Shown: positions 1 through 9,398 of the stretch, one piece after another | How positions within the stretch are numbered: the first letter of the stretch is position 1 | Layout of the letters: each line of letters begins with the position of its first letter | Assembly: GCF_002198715.1 (NCBI RefSeq) | Contig: NZ_MWLK01000018.1 | Span: 136,970 to 200,969 of the forward strand | DNA length: 64,000 bases | Reading direction: 5' to 3' | From: Rhodomicrobium sp. R_RK_3 | GTDB taxonomy: Bacteria > Pseudomonadota > Alphaproteobacteria > Rhizobiales > Rhodomicrobiaceae | Position numbers and translations under genes: made by a program | Notes under the pieces: model-generated | Told to the model about the DNA's origin: nothing | Database searches by the model: none | What the model saw: the letters and a program-made list of their open reading frames with translations, nothing else

Positions 1-205
1 CGCCGCCGCCGAAGGGCAGGGCGAAGATGGTGGCATTGCGCAGGTCCGGGCTGACGCGCACTTCGGTGACGGTGACCTTGGCGCCCTGCAATTCCGGATC
101 CGCGATGCCGGAGCGCCAGAGGATGTCGGCGAAGGCGTGCCGGATCATCTCGCCGACGCGGAGCTGGCGCTGCGACGGGCCTTTTACGCCTTGCTGTTTC
201 GACAT
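1..205 (-). CDS. rbfA: Ribosome-binding factor A (partial, C-terminus off the left edge)
   Basis: The minus strand from an ATG at 205 reads [20 protein letters not shown] and continues with [19 protein letters not shown] and [18 protein letters not shown], the typical N-terminal half of RbfA. RbfA is a small KH-fold protein that binds the 30S subunit and helps mature the 5' end of 16S rRNA, notably in the cold. The frame is open to the window edge, so only about 68 residues are seen. It lies downstream of infB with one small gene between, matching the usual infB-rbfA-truB order. The start is the first ATG in frame and agrees with family length. Confidence 0.93.
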   Translation of the reverse strand, partial: MSKQQGVKGPSQRQLRVGEMIRHAFADILWRSGIADPELQGAKVTVTEVRVSPDLRNATIFALPFGGG

Positions 206-265
206 CTCATCCCCGCTTGAAAAAGAAGCGGCCATTTAGCCGGTCCGGACCGGCGGTGCAATCGT

Positions 266-661
266 TCAATTCAACACGCCCATCCGCGACGCATAGGCCG
301 CAAAGGCAAAGGCTGCGGTGCTGAGCACGGCCGCGGTCCAGGTCTTGGTCCAGTGCGCGTCGCCGGCAGGAGCTTGTGGCGTGGTCAGCAGCCAGGCCGC
401 ACCGTAATAGAGCGCCTGCACGGCGAGGCCGCCGCCAAGTAGCCAGACGGCCAAGCCGCTCCTCGCCAGAAGGGCAAGGCCCGCCGCGCCGTACAACATC
501 GCCGAAGCCGCCATGAAGGCGAGGCGGCCATGGTCCGTTTCCGGCTCCTTGGCCAGCGACTTGACCGCGCGGTCGAACAGCCATTCGAGCCGCGCGCGCC
601 GCAGCACCATGACGGCCGACAGCAGATAGAAAGCGCCGAGCACCGTGGCGATGAAGACCAT
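266..661 (-). CDS. Small multi-pass membrane protein, function unknown
   Basis: This 131-residue protein has about four hydrophobic segments: residues 1-20, about 47-65, about 67-90 and about 108-125. A basic stretch (RRARLEWLFDRAVK) follows the first helix. It begins at an ATG 20 bases after the infB stop and sits between infB and rbfA on the same strand, so it is probably co-transcribed with them. I do not recognise the family. A longer overlapping frame (207-674) lacks the hydrophobic pattern and is a shadow. The unusual point is its place inside a very conserved translation operon. Confidence 0.6.
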   Translation of the reverse strand: MVFIATVLGAFYLLSAVMVLRRARLEWLFDRAVKSLAKEPETDHGRLAFMAASAMLYGAAGLALLARSGLAVWLLGGGLAVQALYYGAAWLLTTPQAPAGDAHWTKTWTAAVLSTAAFAFAAYASRMGVLN

Positions 662-681
662 CGAGGGCCGTCAAACGCCCG

Positions 682-3399
682 CTAAAGCGAGCGTTTGACC
701 TCTTCGGAACGGAAGCACTCGATGATGTCGCCCTTGCGCAGGTCGTGGTAGTTCTCGAAGCCCATGCCGCATTCCTGGCCGGCCTGGACCTCGCGGACCT
801 CGTCCTTGAAGCGCTTCAGCGTCGACAGCTTGCCCTCGTGGATCACGACGTTGTCGCGGATCAGGCGGACATTGGCGCCGCGCTCGACCTTGCCGTCGGT
901 GACGCGGCAGCCGGCGATGTTGCCGACCTTGGTGATGTTGAACACCTCCAAAATCTCCGCATTGCCGAGGAAGGTCTCGCGGATGGTCGGCGAGAGCAGG
1001 CCCGACATGGCCGCCTTGATGTCGTCCACCAGGTCGTAGATGACGTTGTAGTAGCGGATCTCGATGCCGCCGCGCTCCGCCAGTTCCTTGGCCTGGGCGT
1101 TGGCGCGGACATTGAAGCCCACCATCGCCGCGTTGGAGGCCGAGGCCAGCGAGACGTCGGATTCTGTGATGCCGCCGACGCCTGCATGGATGATGCGGGC
1201 CGCGACCTCATCGGTGCCGAGCTTTTCGAGCGCGGCCGAGATGGCCTCGACCGAGCCCTGCACGTCGCCCTTGATGATGAGCGAGAACTCTTTCTTACCG
1301 GCCTGGCTGAGCTGGCTCATCATCTGCTCGAGCGAGCCGCGGCCTCCGGCCCCGACCGCCTTCAGATCGCGCAGCTTGCGCGTCCGGTAGGATGTCAGCT
1401 CGCGGGCGCGGGCTTCGTTCTCGACGACGGCGAGCTGATCGCCCGCTTCCGGCGCGCTGTCGAAGCCGAGCACTTCGACCGGCACGGACGGACCGGCCGA
1501 TGCGATATGCTCGCCCTTGTCGTTGATGAGGGCGCGGACACGGCCCCAGGCGCGGCCGGCGACGACGATCTGGCCGACCCTAAGCGTGCCGCGCTGGATC
1601 AGCACGGTGCCGACCGGACCGCGGCCGCGTTCCAGCTTGGCCTCGATGACCACGCCTTCGGCGAGACGGTTCGGATTGGCGCGCAGCTCCAGAACTTCGG
1701 CTTGCAGGCCGATCATTTCGAGCAGCTTGTCGAGATTGGCCCGGGTCTTCGCCGAGACCTCGACTTCGAGCGTGTCGCCTCCCAGCGTTTCGACGACGAT
1801 CTCATGCTGCAGCAGCTCCATGCGGACGCGCTGCGGATCGGCGTCGGGCTTGTCCATCTTATTGATGGCGACGATCATCGGCACGCCGGCCGCCTTGGCG
1901 TGATTGATCGCCTCGACGGTTTGCGGCATGACGCCGTCATCGGCCGCCACCACCAGGATGACGATGTCAGTCACCTTGGCGCCGCGCGAGCGCATGGCCG
2001 TAAAGGCGGCATGGCCCGGCGTATCGATGAAGGTGATCGGCGCGCCGCCGGGTGTCACCACCTGATAGGCGCCGATATGCTGGGTGATGCCACCGGCCTC
2101 GCCCGCCACGACATTGGTCTCGCGCAGGGCGTCCAGCAGCGAGGTCTTGCCGTGATCGACATGGCCCATGATGGTGACGACCGGCGCGCGGCCTTCGAGT
2201 TCGGAGGTGTCGTCGTCGGTGCCGATGAAGCCTTCCTCGACGTCGGCTTCCGAGACGCGCTTCACGCCATGGCCGAATTCGGCCACGACGAGCTCGGCCG
2301 TGTCGGCGTCGATGACGTCGTTGATCTTGTGCATCTGCCCCTGTTTCATCAGGAACTTGATGATCTCCACCGACCGCTCGGCCATGCGATTGGCGAGTTC
2401 CTGGATGGTGATCGCTTCCGGCAGCTGCACTTCGCGAATGATCTTCTTCCTCGGCTCAGGCCCAAGCGCCTGCTTCTTCAAACGCTCGCGCTGGCGGCGG
2501 AGCGAGGCGAGCGAACGCTCGCGCTGGCTCTCGTCGAGCGCGTTGGTGATGGTCAGGCGCTGGCGGCCGCGGCGGTCGTCCTCGACCTTCTTGACGGGGG
2601 CGCGCTCGACCGGCTTTTTCTTCAATGCCGCGGGGCTGCCGGGGCGGCCGCGTGCGGGACCGTCATCATCCTCGGTGGCGGCGGCGGCGCGGGACGTCGT
2701 CTCGCGATCCTCGCGCGGCGGACGCGCGGTGGTCTCGGTCGCCGCCTCGCCGGTCTTGGGCGTGGTCGTCGTGGCGCGGCGTCCGGTGACATTGGTCGCG
2801 GATCTCGGCCTCTCGCCGGCCGGCTTCGCGGCGGCGGGGGCTTCGGCGACGGGCGCCGGCGCCTCCGGCTGGACGGGCGGCGGATTGTTCTTGGCCTCCA
2901 GCGCGGCGAGAGCGGCCTGCTTGGCCTCTTCCTCGGCGCGGATCGCATCGAGCGCGGCCTGGCGCTTGGCCTCTTCGGCGAGCCGCTTTTCCTCTTCCGC
3001 GCGTTCGATCTTTTCGATCTCTTCGCGCTTCCTGGCTTCGGTCAGCGCGCGCGCGCGGGCATCGACCTCGCCGGCGGAGAGCTGGCGCAGGACGTTGCGG
3101 GGCTGCTGCTTGTCGGCCTGGGATAATTCCGGCCTCGGCTTGCGGAAGGCGTCGCGGGCAGGCTTGGGGGGCTCCGGCACCACGGGCTTGGCGGGCGTCT
3201 CCGGCGGAACCGAGGCGACCGCTTCCTGCATGCTCATCGGCCGCTTGGAACGCTTCTTCTCAACCACGACCGATTTCGAACGGCCATGGCTGAAATTCTG
3301 GCGCACCAAGCCCTGCTCGACCGTCCTCTTGACGTTCAAGGTGATGGTCTTGCGTCCGGCATTTCCGGCTTTGTCTTCGGGGTCTCTCGTTTCGCTCAT
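682..3399 (-). CDS. infB: Translation initiation factor IF-2
   Basis: IF-2 is the GTPase that brings formyl-Met-tRNA to the 30S subunit and promotes subunit joining. The 905-residue product has a long charged, Ala/Pro/Glu-rich N-terminal region (about residues 1-310). An IF-2 N domain follows ([18 protein letters not shown]), then the G domain with G1 GHVDHGKTS near residue 411, DTPGH and NKMD, and then the beta-barrel and C-terminal fMet-tRNA-binding domains ending EVKRSL. Length is normal for alphaproteobacteria. Its start overlaps the ylxR stop by four bases, so the two are translationally coupled within the rimP-nusA-ylxR-infB operon. Confidence 0.98.
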   Translation of the reverse strand: MSETRDPEDKAGNAGRKTITLNVKRTVEQGLVRQNFSHGRSKSVVVEKKRSKRPMSMQEAVASVPPETPAKPVVPEPPKPARDAFRKPRPELSQADKQQPRNVLRQLSAGEVDARARALTEARKREEIEKIERAEEEKRLAEEAKRQAALDAIRAEEEAKQAALAALEAKNNPPPVQPEAPAPVAEAPAAAKPAGERPRSATNVTGRRATTTTPKTGEAATETTARPPREDRETTSRAAAATEDDDGPARGRPGSPAALKKKPVERAPVKKVEDDRRGRQRLTITNALDESQRERSLASLRRQRERLKKQALGPEPRKKIIREVQLPEAITIQELANRMAERSVEIIKFLMKQGQMHKINDVIDADTAELVVAEFGHGVKRVSEADVEEGFIGTDDDTSELEGRAPVVTIMGHVDHGKTSLLDALRETNVVAGEAGGITQHIGAYQVVTPGGAPITFIDTPGHAAFTAMRSRGAKVTDIVILVVAADDGVMPQTVEAINHAKAAGVPMIVAINKMDKPDADPQRVRMELLQHEIVVETLGGDTLEVEVSAKTRANLDKLLEMIGLQAEVLELRANPNRLAEGVVIEAKLERGRGPVGTVLIQRGTLRVGQIVVAGRAWGRVRALINDKGEHIASAGPSVPVEVLGFDSAPEAGDQLAVVENEARARELTSYRTRKLRDLKAVGAGGRGSLEQMMSQLSQAGKKEFSLIIKGDVQGSVEAISAALEKLGTDEVAARIIHAGVGGITESDVSLASASNAAMVGFNVRANAQAKELAERGGIEIRYYNVIYDLVDDIKAAMSGLLSPTIRETFLGNAEILEVFNITKVGNIAGCRVTDGKVERGANVRLIRDNVVIHEGKLSTLKRFKDEVREVQAGQECGMGFENYHDLRKGDIIECFRSEEVKRSL

Positions 3400-4100
3400 T
3401 CTTTATCCTGTGCCGGCATGTCCGCAACCGCTGCAGCCGCCAGACGTGTTCCCAAATAGCTTATATAACGTTTAGCCGACCAGAGAAACTTCCGGCCAGC
3501 GCCATCGTCCGCAATGGCGGCATGGATGACGTTTTCTTTACCGAGCGCCGAACTCAGATCGGCGGAGGCAAACCATGTGACGGGGCCTGCCCCGTCCGCG
3601 CCATCTGCGGGACGGACCGGGCCAATCCGATCCAGTTTCCGTGCACCGTCGCGGGAGGCGTCGGATGCATGGACGAGGACGACCGGCCTGGCGCTCCTCA
3701 GCGCCTTTTCGACTTTCGTAAATCCGGTGACGACGCAGCCTGCCTTATTGGCCAGGGCCAAATCTTGCAGAGCGGCGCGCCGCAAAAGATCCGTGACGAC
3801 ATCGGCTAGATCTGGATCGACCGCGACGGCCCGCCGGAACGCTTTGGCAAAGACCTTTTGACGGACAGACCTTGCGACAGCCTCATGCTCGGCAGTAATC
3901 CAAACGCCGCGCCCAGGAAGCTTCCTCTTGATGTCGGGCACGACCCGGTTGTCCGGGTCGAGAACGAAACGCAAAAGCTCGTCTTCCCGGCTGCGTGTCC
4001 GCTCGAGCGCACATTGCCGGACAGGTCTTATCCTATCTCTACCCTCTTCACCGGAAAAATTCACTAATTCTATTCGCCCTAAAGTCAGCGATGCCGTCAA
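3396..4100 (-). CDS. YlxR-family RNA-binding protein fused to an L7Ae-like domain
   Basis: The first third carries the YlxR (DUF448) core: [20 protein letters not shown], then [20 protein letters not shown]. The second part (about residues 80-175) looks like an L7Ae/L30e-type RNA-binding fold, with [20 protein letters not shown] and a beta strand [11 protein letters not shown]. This two-domain form is common in alphaproteobacteria, and the gene normally lies between nusA and infB, as here. The chosen start is a TTG preceded by AGGGA at six bases; an in-frame GTG at 4064 is the alternative. The cellular role is probably RNA- or ribosome-related, but this is inferred from family and context. 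Confidence 0.88.
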   Translation of the reverse strand: MTASLTLGRIELVNFSGEEGRDRIRPVRQCALERTRSREDELLRFVLDPDNRVVPDIKRKLPGRGVWITAEHEAVARSVRQKVFAKAFRRAVAVDPDLADVVTDLLRRAALQDLALANKAGCVVTGFTKVEKALRSARPVVLVHASDASRDGARKLDRIGPVRPADGADGAGPVTWFASADLSSALGKENVIHAAIADDGAGRKFLWSAKRYISYLGTRLAAAAVADMPAQDKE

Positions 4101-4142
4101 ACTGTTTCCCTGGTGACACAGACGATGTGCGAAATTGCTGTG

Positions 4143-5786
4143 TCACGCGTCTTTGCCGGCCGGCGCGGCCTCTTCGGCTTCGCCTTCGGCAAGTTCTGAT
4201 TCGTCGGAGGGCTCTTCCTCCGGCTCCGGCGCCGCCTCGATCCAGCCGGCGTGAACGCGGGCGGCGAGGATAAGCTGCTCGGCCTCTTCGCGGCTGACAT
4301 CGAACGGCTCCAGGAAGCCCTTATGCCGGGTCGAGGCGCCGTCCTTCTTTTCGCTCCAGCCGGTCAGGTCGTCGGTGGCGCAATCGGCCAGGTCCTCGAC
4401 GGTCTTGACGCCCTTCTCGCCGAGCGCCACCAGCATGGCCTTCGAGAGGCCCGGGATTTCGGTCAGCTCGTCCGCGACGCCGAGTTCGCGGCGCTTCGAA
4501 TCGAGCTCGTTTTCGCGGCGCTCCAGATAGTCGACGGCGCGGCTCTGAATTTCTTCGGCGGTCGTCTCGTCGAAGCCCTCGATGGCGGCGACTTCATGCG
4601 CATCGACATAGGCGACTTCTTCGACGCTGGAAAAACCCTCCGAGGCGAGCAACTGGGCGATGACCTCATCGACATCCAGCGCTTCCATGAATGTGTTGGA
4701 GCGCTCGTTGAATTCTTTCTGGCGGCGCTCGGATTCCTCAGCTTCGGTGAGGATGTCGATGTCCCAACCCGTGAGCTGGGAGGCGAGGCGCACATTCTGC
4801 CCGCGCCGTCCGATCGCCAGGCTTAGCTGGTCATCCGGGACGACAACTTCAATACGTTCGGCGTCCTCGTCGAGCACGACTTTGGCGACTTCGGCAGGCG
4901 CCAGCGCGTTGACGATAAAAGTCGCGGCGTCCGGCGACCATTGGATGATGTCGATCTTTTCACCCTGCAGCTCGTTGACCACGGCCTGCACGCGCGAGCC
5001 GCGCATGCCGACGCAGGCGCCGACCGGATCGATCGAGCTGTCCTTGGAGACCACGGCGATCTTGGCGCGGCTGCCGGGATCGCGGGCGACCGACTTCAGC
5101 TCGACCACGCCGTCATAGATCTCGGGCACTTCCTGGGCGAACAGCTTGGCCATGAATTCGGGCCGGGTGCGCGACAGGAAGATCTGCGGCCCGCGCTGCT
5201 CGCGGCGAACGTCGTAAATGTAAGCGCGGATGCGGTCGCCATAGCGGTAGGTCTCGCGCGGCAGCGCTTCGTCGCGGCGCACGACCGCTTCCGCGCGGCC
5301 CAGATCGACGACGACATTGCCATATTCGACGCGCTTGACGACGCCGTTGGAGATGTCGCCGATGCGGTCCTTATATTCATCGAACTGGCGGTCGCGCTCG
5401 GCCTCGCGCACCTTCTGCACGATCACCTGCTTGGCGTTCTGCGCGGCGACGCGGCCGAAATCGAGCGGGGGGAGCGGCTCGGCGATGAAATCGCCGATAT
5501 TGGCTTCCGGATTGCGCTTCCTGGCATCCTTCAGCGAAATCTCGATGGCGTCCTGCACCACGGCCTCGACCACTTCGAGCAGCCGGGCCAGGCGAATTTC
5601 GCCGGTCTTGGGATCGATCTCGGCGCGGATCTCGTTCTCGCTGCCATAGCGCGACTTGGCCGCCTTCTGGATCGCGTCTTCCATGGCGCCGATGACGAGC
5701 ATTCGGTCGATCGACTTCTCGCGCGCCACCGCATCCGCGATCTGCAACAGTTCCAGCCTGTTCGCGCTAACACCTTGCTGCGCCAT
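4143..5786 (-). CDS. nusA: Transcription termination/antitermination factor NusA
   Basis: NusA binds RNA polymerase and nascent RNA, modulating pausing, intrinsic termination and antitermination. The product (about 547 residues) shows the N-terminal polymerase-binding domain ([20 protein letters not shown]), an S1 domain (around [20 protein letters not shown]), two KH domains ([16 protein letters not shown], and [19 protein letters not shown]), C-terminal helix-hairpin-helix repeats and an acidic tail. The ATG at 5786 is preferred because GGAG lies eight bases upstream. A GTG at 5795 would give a four-base overlap with the rimP stop. It is the second gene of the rimP operon. Confidence 0.97.
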   Translation of the reverse strand: MAQQGVSANRLELLQIADAVAREKSIDRMLVIGAMEDAIQKAAKSRYGSENEIRAEIDPKTGEIRLARLLEVVEAVVQDAIEISLKDARKRNPEANIGDFIAEPLPPLDFGRVAAQNAKQVIVQKVREAERDRQFDEYKDRIGDISNGVVKRVEYGNVVVDLGRAEAVVRRDEALPRETYRYGDRIRAYIYDVRREQRGPQIFLSRTRPEFMAKLFAQEVPEIYDGVVELKSVARDPGSRAKIAVVSKDSSIDPVGACVGMRGSRVQAVVNELQGEKIDIIQWSPDAATFIVNALAPAEVAKVVLDEDAERIEVVVPDDQLSLAIGRRGQNVRLASQLTGWDIDILTEAEESERRQKEFNERSNTFMEALDVDEVIAQLLASEGFSSVEEVAYVDAHEVAAIEGFDETTAEEIQSRAVDYLERRENELDSKRRELGVADELTEIPGLSKAMLVALGEKGVKTVEDLADCATDDLTGWSEKKDGASTRHKGFLEPFDVSREEAEQLILAARVHAGWIEAAPEPEEEPSDESELAEGEAEEAAPAGKDA

Positions 5787-5791
5787 TCGCA

Positions 5792-6391
5792 TCACTCCAA
5801 ATTTTCGTCGTCAGGGTCGATTCCCGCTTCGGCGTTCTCCGCCTCTTGCGCCGCCCTGGCCATCTTCAAAAGCTCATCGGTGAGGACGAGTTTCGCCTCG
5901 CCGATCATCGCCACGGGGATGCCGATCACCTGCGGCTCGTCATGCCCCTTCAACTCAACGCGCAATCTGGCTTCGCCGTCCTCGAACCCCTCCAGCACGC
6001 CGCGGAAGCGGCGGCGGCCGTCGATCATCTCCCGCAGCTCGATCTTGGCTTCATAGCCGGCCCAATCGTCGAGATCGGCGGGCCGCACCAGAGGCCGGTC
6101 GATGCCGGGCGAGGAGACTTCGAGCACATAGCCGCCCGGGATCGGATCTTCGGTATCCAAAAGCGGCGACAGGCGGCGGCTGATGCGCGCGCAATCGTCG
6201 ACGCTGATCGCCCCATCCGGCTTGTCGGCCATGATCTGCACGGTGGTGCCGCTTTGGGCGGAGACCTTCACGCGCACCAGCCGCAAACCCAACTCCTCGA
6301 TCACGGGTTCCGCAAGCGCCGCGACGCGCGCCGCTACGCCGCTCTCGCGGGTGAAGCGCTGATGCAAATCGCCATCAAACGGTTCAGCCAT
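5792..6391 (-). CDS. rimP: Ribosome maturation factor RimP
   Basis: RimP is needed for assembly of the 30S subunit and acts with other maturation factors on the central pseudoknot region. The ATG at 6391 gives a 199-residue protein beginning MAEPFDGDLHQRF. It contains the family blocks VIEELGLRLVRVKV, DDCARISRRLSPLLD, GGYVLEVSSPGIDRPL and an SH3-like C-terminal domain. The frame stays open upstream to 6532, but that part is the transcribed leader (promoter and hairpin) and does not look like RimP. It is the first gene of the operon and overlaps or abuts nusA at 5792. Confidence 0.95.
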   Translation of the reverse strand: MAEPFDGDLHQRFTRESGVAARVAALAEPVIEELGLRLVRVKVSAQSGTTVQIMADKPDGAISVDDCARISRRLSPLLDTEDPIPGGYVLEVSSPGIDRPLVRPADLDDWAGYEAKIELREMIDGRRRFRGVLEGFEDGEARLRVELKGHDEPQVIGIPVAMIGEAKLVLTDELLKMARAAQEAENAEAGIDPDDENLE

Positions 6392-6436
6392 TGCCGCTTG
6401 CCTGAAATCCTGCTCCGAGTGGTTTTGGAAAGGCCC

Positions 6437-6474
6437 CAACAAAGAAAGAGCGGACCCTGGTAGGGGCCCACTCT
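6437..6474 (-). terminator. Terminator-like hairpin (putative attenuator) in the rimP leader
   Basis: On the minus strand, AGAGTGGGCCC (6474-6464) pairs with GGGTCCGCTCT (6457-6447) across a six-base loop. This gives 11 pairs including two G-U pairs. The T-rich run TTTCTTTGTT follows directly (6446-6437). It lies between the candidate promoter at 6504-6532 and the rimP start at 6391. A hairpin plus U-tract in the leader of a nusA operon suggests attenuation, possibly autoregulated by NusA; that is inference. Confidence 0.55.
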
Positions 6475-6503
6475 CCACAGTCGAGATGATCATGAGCAAA
6501 TAT

Positions 6504-6532
6504 AATTTAGGCAACTTTGCGTGATCGCGCAA
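6504..6532 (-). promoter_or_regulatory. Candidate promoter of the rimP-nusA-infB operon
   Basis: On the minus strand TTGCGC (6532-6527) and TAAATT (6509-6504) are separated by exactly 17 bases. This places transcription start near 6497, about 105 bases before the rimP ATG. It is the best sigma70-type match in the 250-base gap between trmB and rimP. Confidence 0.5.
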
Positions 6533-6641
6533 GGCTGTCTTGCGGGAAATGCATCTTTTTGGGCGCGCCAGGGCGGGTTTTCAGACATGTTTACCAATCG
6601 GTAGCGGTGTTTTGGAAAAAACTTAGGCCCATCTGGCCGGT

Positions 6642-7343
6642 TCAGGCGCGCTCGAATTCGAAAAAGCGGCATTCGCGGCCGGCCTCGACGGCCTTTTCGG
6701 CATAGCGCGTCAGCGGCCAGTCGGCCGGGCGATCCGCGTAGAGTCCTGGCGCGGCGCGGAAATCGGCGCGCGAATCAATTGCGGCGGTGACCATCGCGGC
6801 GTAATCGGCGATGTCTGTGGCAAAACGCAATGTCGCGCCGGGGCGCAGCACGCGGGCGAGCGCGGACAGCCCGTCATCACCGAGGAAGCGGCGCTTGCGG
6901 TGTCGCTTTTTGGGCCACGGGTCGGGAAAGAGGACGAAGGCGCGGCCGATGCTGGACTCCGGCAGCCAGCCCAGCACATGGCGCGCATCGTCATCGTAGA
7001 GGCGCACGGTTTCGAGGCCGGACTCGGTGACGCCGCGGACGAGTTTGGCGACGCCGCTCAGGAACGGTTCGCAGCCGATGAAGCCGGTACGGGGGTGGCT
7101 TAGCGCCTGATAGAGCAGGTGCTCGCCGCCGCCGAAGCCGATTTCGAGCCAGATGTCCTCGACCGGCGCGGGGAAAAGCCTGGCGACGGGCTGCGGCGCG
7201 GGTGCGGAGAGATCCAGCCGCAGCGCCGGCAGGCGTTCCGCGATCTGCCGGGACAGATCGTCGGTGAGCGCACGCCCGACCCGGCGGCCGTAAATCTGAC
7301 GGCCGCGCTGGGGTCTGGCGGACTGTTCGGCGGCAGACGGCAT
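6642..7343 (-). CDS. trmB: tRNA (guanine-N7-)-methyltransferase
   Basis: TrmB makes m7G46 in the variable loop of tRNAs using SAM. The protein has the class I methyltransferase SAM site (LEIGFGGGEHLLYQAL), the second acidic strand GFIGCEPF, and the TrmB signature VLFPDPWPKKRHRKRRF. It then has a C-terminal substrate-binding part (TRYAEKAVEAGRECRFFEF). The ATG at 7343 (233 residues) has GGGA nine bases upstream. An upstream TTG at 7379 with a GGGGAAG site is also possible. It follows metK, which makes its cofactor, by 58 bases. Confidence 0.95.
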   Translation of the reverse strand: MPSAAEQSARPQRGRQIYGRRVGRALTDDLSRQIAERLPALRLDLSAPAPQPVARLFPAPVEDIWLEIGFGGGEHLLYQALSHPRTGFIGCEPFLSGVAKLVRGVTESGLETVRLYDDDARHVLGWLPESSIGRAFVLFPDPWPKKRHRKRRFLGDDGLSALARVLRPGATLRFATDIADYAAMVTAAIDSRADFRAAPGLYADRPADWPLTRYAEKAVEAGRECRFFEFERA

Positions 7344-7401
7344 GAGCATCCGTCCCGCGGCGAGCGGGGCTGGTTCCAATTCGGTCTTCCCCGCCCTTGG
7401 C

Positions 7402-8571
7402 TTAGGTCAGCGCGGCCTTGATCGGCTCGACGAGATCGAGCTTTTCCCAGGAGAAGCCGCCATCATTGTCCGGCGTGCGGCCGAAATGACCATAGGCGGC
7501 GGTGCGCTGGTAGATCGGGCGGTTGAGGCTGAGATGCTCGCGAATGCCGCGCGGGGTGAGATTCATCACTTCCCCGAGCGCCTTTTCCAGCTTCAGCTCA
7601 TCGACGCGGCCCGTGCCGTAGAAATTCACATAGAGCGACAAGGGCTTTGAAACGCCGATGGCATAGGCGAGCTGGATCGCGCATTTGTCGGCGAGGCCGG
7701 CCGCGATGACATTCTTGGCCAGATAGCGCGCGGCATAGGCGGCCGAGCGGTCGACTTTTGTCGGGTCCTTGCCGGAGAAGGCGCCGCCGCCATGCGGGGC
7801 CGCGCCGCCATAGGTGTCGACGATGATCTTGCGGCCGGTGAGGCCGGCGTCGCCATCGGGACCGCCGACAACGAAGCGCCCGGTCGGGTTGACGTAGAAT
7901 TCGTCTTCCGGCGGCATCCAGCCCGCCGGGATGACGCCCTCGACGAAGCCGCGCACGATTTCGCGCACGCGGTCCTGGCTGACATCCTCGATATGCTGGG
8001 TGGAGACGACGATGGAGGTCGCCTTCACCGGCTTGCCATCTTGATAAAGCAGCGTCACCTGGCTCTTGGCGTCCGGGCCGAGCTCGGTGACGGTGCCGGC
8101 ATGGCGGGCCTTAGCCATTTCATGCAGGATGCGGTGCGCGTAATGGATCGGCGCCGGCATGAAATCTTGGGTCTCGGTGCAGCCATAGCCGAACATGATG
8201 CCCTGGTCGCCGGCGCCCTCGTCCTTATTCTCCCCGGCGTCGACGCCTTGCGCGATGTCGCTGGATTGCTCGTGCACATAGCACTCGATTTCCAGATTGC
8301 GCCAGTCGAAGCCGGACTGTTCGTAGCCGATCTTCCTCACCGTCTCGCGCGCTGCCGCTTCCATGGCCTCATGCGTGACGCTGGCGGGGCCGCGCACTTC
8401 GCCCGCCAGCACGACGCGGTTGGTCGTGGCCAGCGTTTCGAGAGCGACGCGGGAATAGGGGTCGGCGGTCAGGTACAGATCCACGATGGAATCGGAGATC
8501 TGATCGCAGACCTTGTCGGGATGGCCCTCCGAAACCGATTCGCTCGTGAACAGATAATGCGTGCGGGACAC
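7402..8571 (-). CDS. metK: S-adenosylmethionine synthetase
   Basis: MetK forms SAM from methionine and ATP. The product opens [20 protein letters not shown], the ATP-binding N-terminal motif. It contains [15 protein letters not shown], the signature [14 protein letters not shown], and the P-loop-like [19 protein letters not shown]. The GTG at 8571 (389 residues) is chosen because a strong AAGGGGG site lies five bases upstream and the N-terminus then matches the family. The open frame continues to 8640 without similarity. The upstream XRE regulator and downstream trmB form a conserved alphaproteobacterial trio. Confidence 0.97.
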   Translation of the reverse strand: MSRTHYLFTSESVSEGHPDKVCDQISDSIVDLYLTADPYSRVALETLATTNRVVLAGEVRGPASVTHEAMEAAARETVRKIGYEQSGFDWRNLEIECYVHEQSSDIAQGVDAGENKDEGAGDQGIMFGYGCTETQDFMPAPIHYAHRILHEMAKARHAGTVTELGPDAKSQVTLLYQDGKPVKATSIVVSTQHIEDVSQDRVREIVRGFVEGVIPAGWMPPEDEFYVNPTGRFVVGGPDGDAGLTGRKIIVDTYGGAAPHGGGAFSGKDPTKVDRSAAYAARYLAKNVIAAGLADKCAIQLAYAIGVSKPLSLYVNFYGTGRVDELKLEKALGEVMNLTPRGIREHLSLNRPIYQRTAAYGHFGRTPDNDGGFSWEKLDLVEPIKAALT

Positions 8572-8666
8572 CAAAACCCCCTTCGTGCACTCATGTGAAG
8601 AATCGGGCGCGACCATATGGCCTCCGCCCCCAGGACGCAAGCGTCGGAAAGCAGCACTCGCCGGTG

Positions 8667-9185
8667 TCAGTCCGCGGATTGAGCCGGTACGGGACGCAAG
8701 GGCGCGGCGTCGAGCACGACGTCGTCGCTGAGGGCCCGGACAAGCTCGACCACGCGCTTGCGCACCTTCGGATCGGTGATCTTCACAAAGGCGCGGTTCA
8801 GCTCGAGGCCGTCGCGGCTATTGAGAAAATCCAGAAGAAAGGCCTCGGTCTTGGATTCCGCGAAGCCTGCGGCATGAGCCGCTGCGCGCCCCATCATGCT
8901 GATCGGCGCGTCTTCGAAGAAAAATTGCACGGGCACGTCGAGGATCTGAGAGAGCTGAAACAGCCGGCTGGCGCCGATGCGGTTCGTCCCCTTCTCGTAT
9001 TTCTGGATCTGCTGGAAGGTCAGACCCATCTTCTCCCCGAGCTTCTCCTGGCTCATGCCCACGACCATCCGGCGAAGCCGCACGCGGCTGCCGACATGGA
9101 TGTCCATCGGATTTGGTTTACGGCCTTGCCCTTGCGGCTCCAGCCGATCCTCAATGCCCCCCGGCGTCGTTTGTTCGGTTCCCAT
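8667..9185 (-). CDS. XRE-family transcriptional regulator (PraR/PhrR-like)
   Basis: This 172-residue protein carries a Cro/CI-type helix-turn-helix at about residues 33-85 ([20 protein letters not shown], then [20 protein letters not shown]). A C-terminal region of no recognised fold follows. The family in rhizobia includes PraR and PhrR, regulators linked to quorum sensing, biofilm and stress. It lies directly upstream of metK on the same strand. The ATG at 9185 has AGGGAG six to seven bases upstream. What it controls here cannot be read from the sequence. Confidence 0.88.
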   Translation of the reverse strand: MGTEQTTPGGIEDRLEPQGQGRKPNPMDIHVGSRVRLRRMVVGMSQEKLGEKMGLTFQQIQKYEKGTNRIGASRLFQLSQILDVPVQFFFEDAPISMMGRAAAHAAGFAESKTEAFLLDFLNSRDGLELNRAFVKITDPKVRKRVVELVRALSDDVVLDAAPLRPVPAQSAD

Positions 9186-9258
9186 TGCTCCCTACTGTGC
9201 CCTGTTACCCTGTGAATGCCACATTGCACCAAACTGAGAATTTCGTATGCAATGCGTG

Positions 9259-9288
9259 GTTGTAAGCTTCTGATGCCTCACCCGTCAA
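9259..9288 (-). promoter_or_regulatory. Candidate promoter of the XRE regulator gene
   Basis: On the minus strand TTGACG (9288-9283) and TACAAC (9264-9259) are spaced by 18 bases in an AT-richer gap (9186-9398) between lnt and the regulator. The -35 element matches the consensus at five of six positions. It would transcribe the regulator and probably metK and trmB. Confidence 0.4.
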
Positions 9289-9398
9289 GAAACTATGAAC
9301 TCAACCCTAAATTGTGGTTAGCGATGGTTGCTACTCGTAGGTAATGCTCAATTCCCGCCGCGAGATCATATTACTCGCGTTGCTTGTCTCTTTTTGGG

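Noticed and set aside
207..674. 155-codon minus-strand frame overlapping the 131-residue membrane protein
   Set aside because: It lacks hydrophobic segments and protein-like composition; the other frame has clear helices.
745..3126. 793-codon plus-strand open frame opposite infB
   Set aside because: It is antisense to a certain gene, rich in Asp/His/Arg/Leu as expected from reversed GC-rich codons, and shows no domain.
8572..8666. SAM riboswitch in the metK leader
   Set aside because: The 95-base gap has a short GACG/CGTC hairpin but no match to SAM-II or SAM/SAH consensus that I can recognise.
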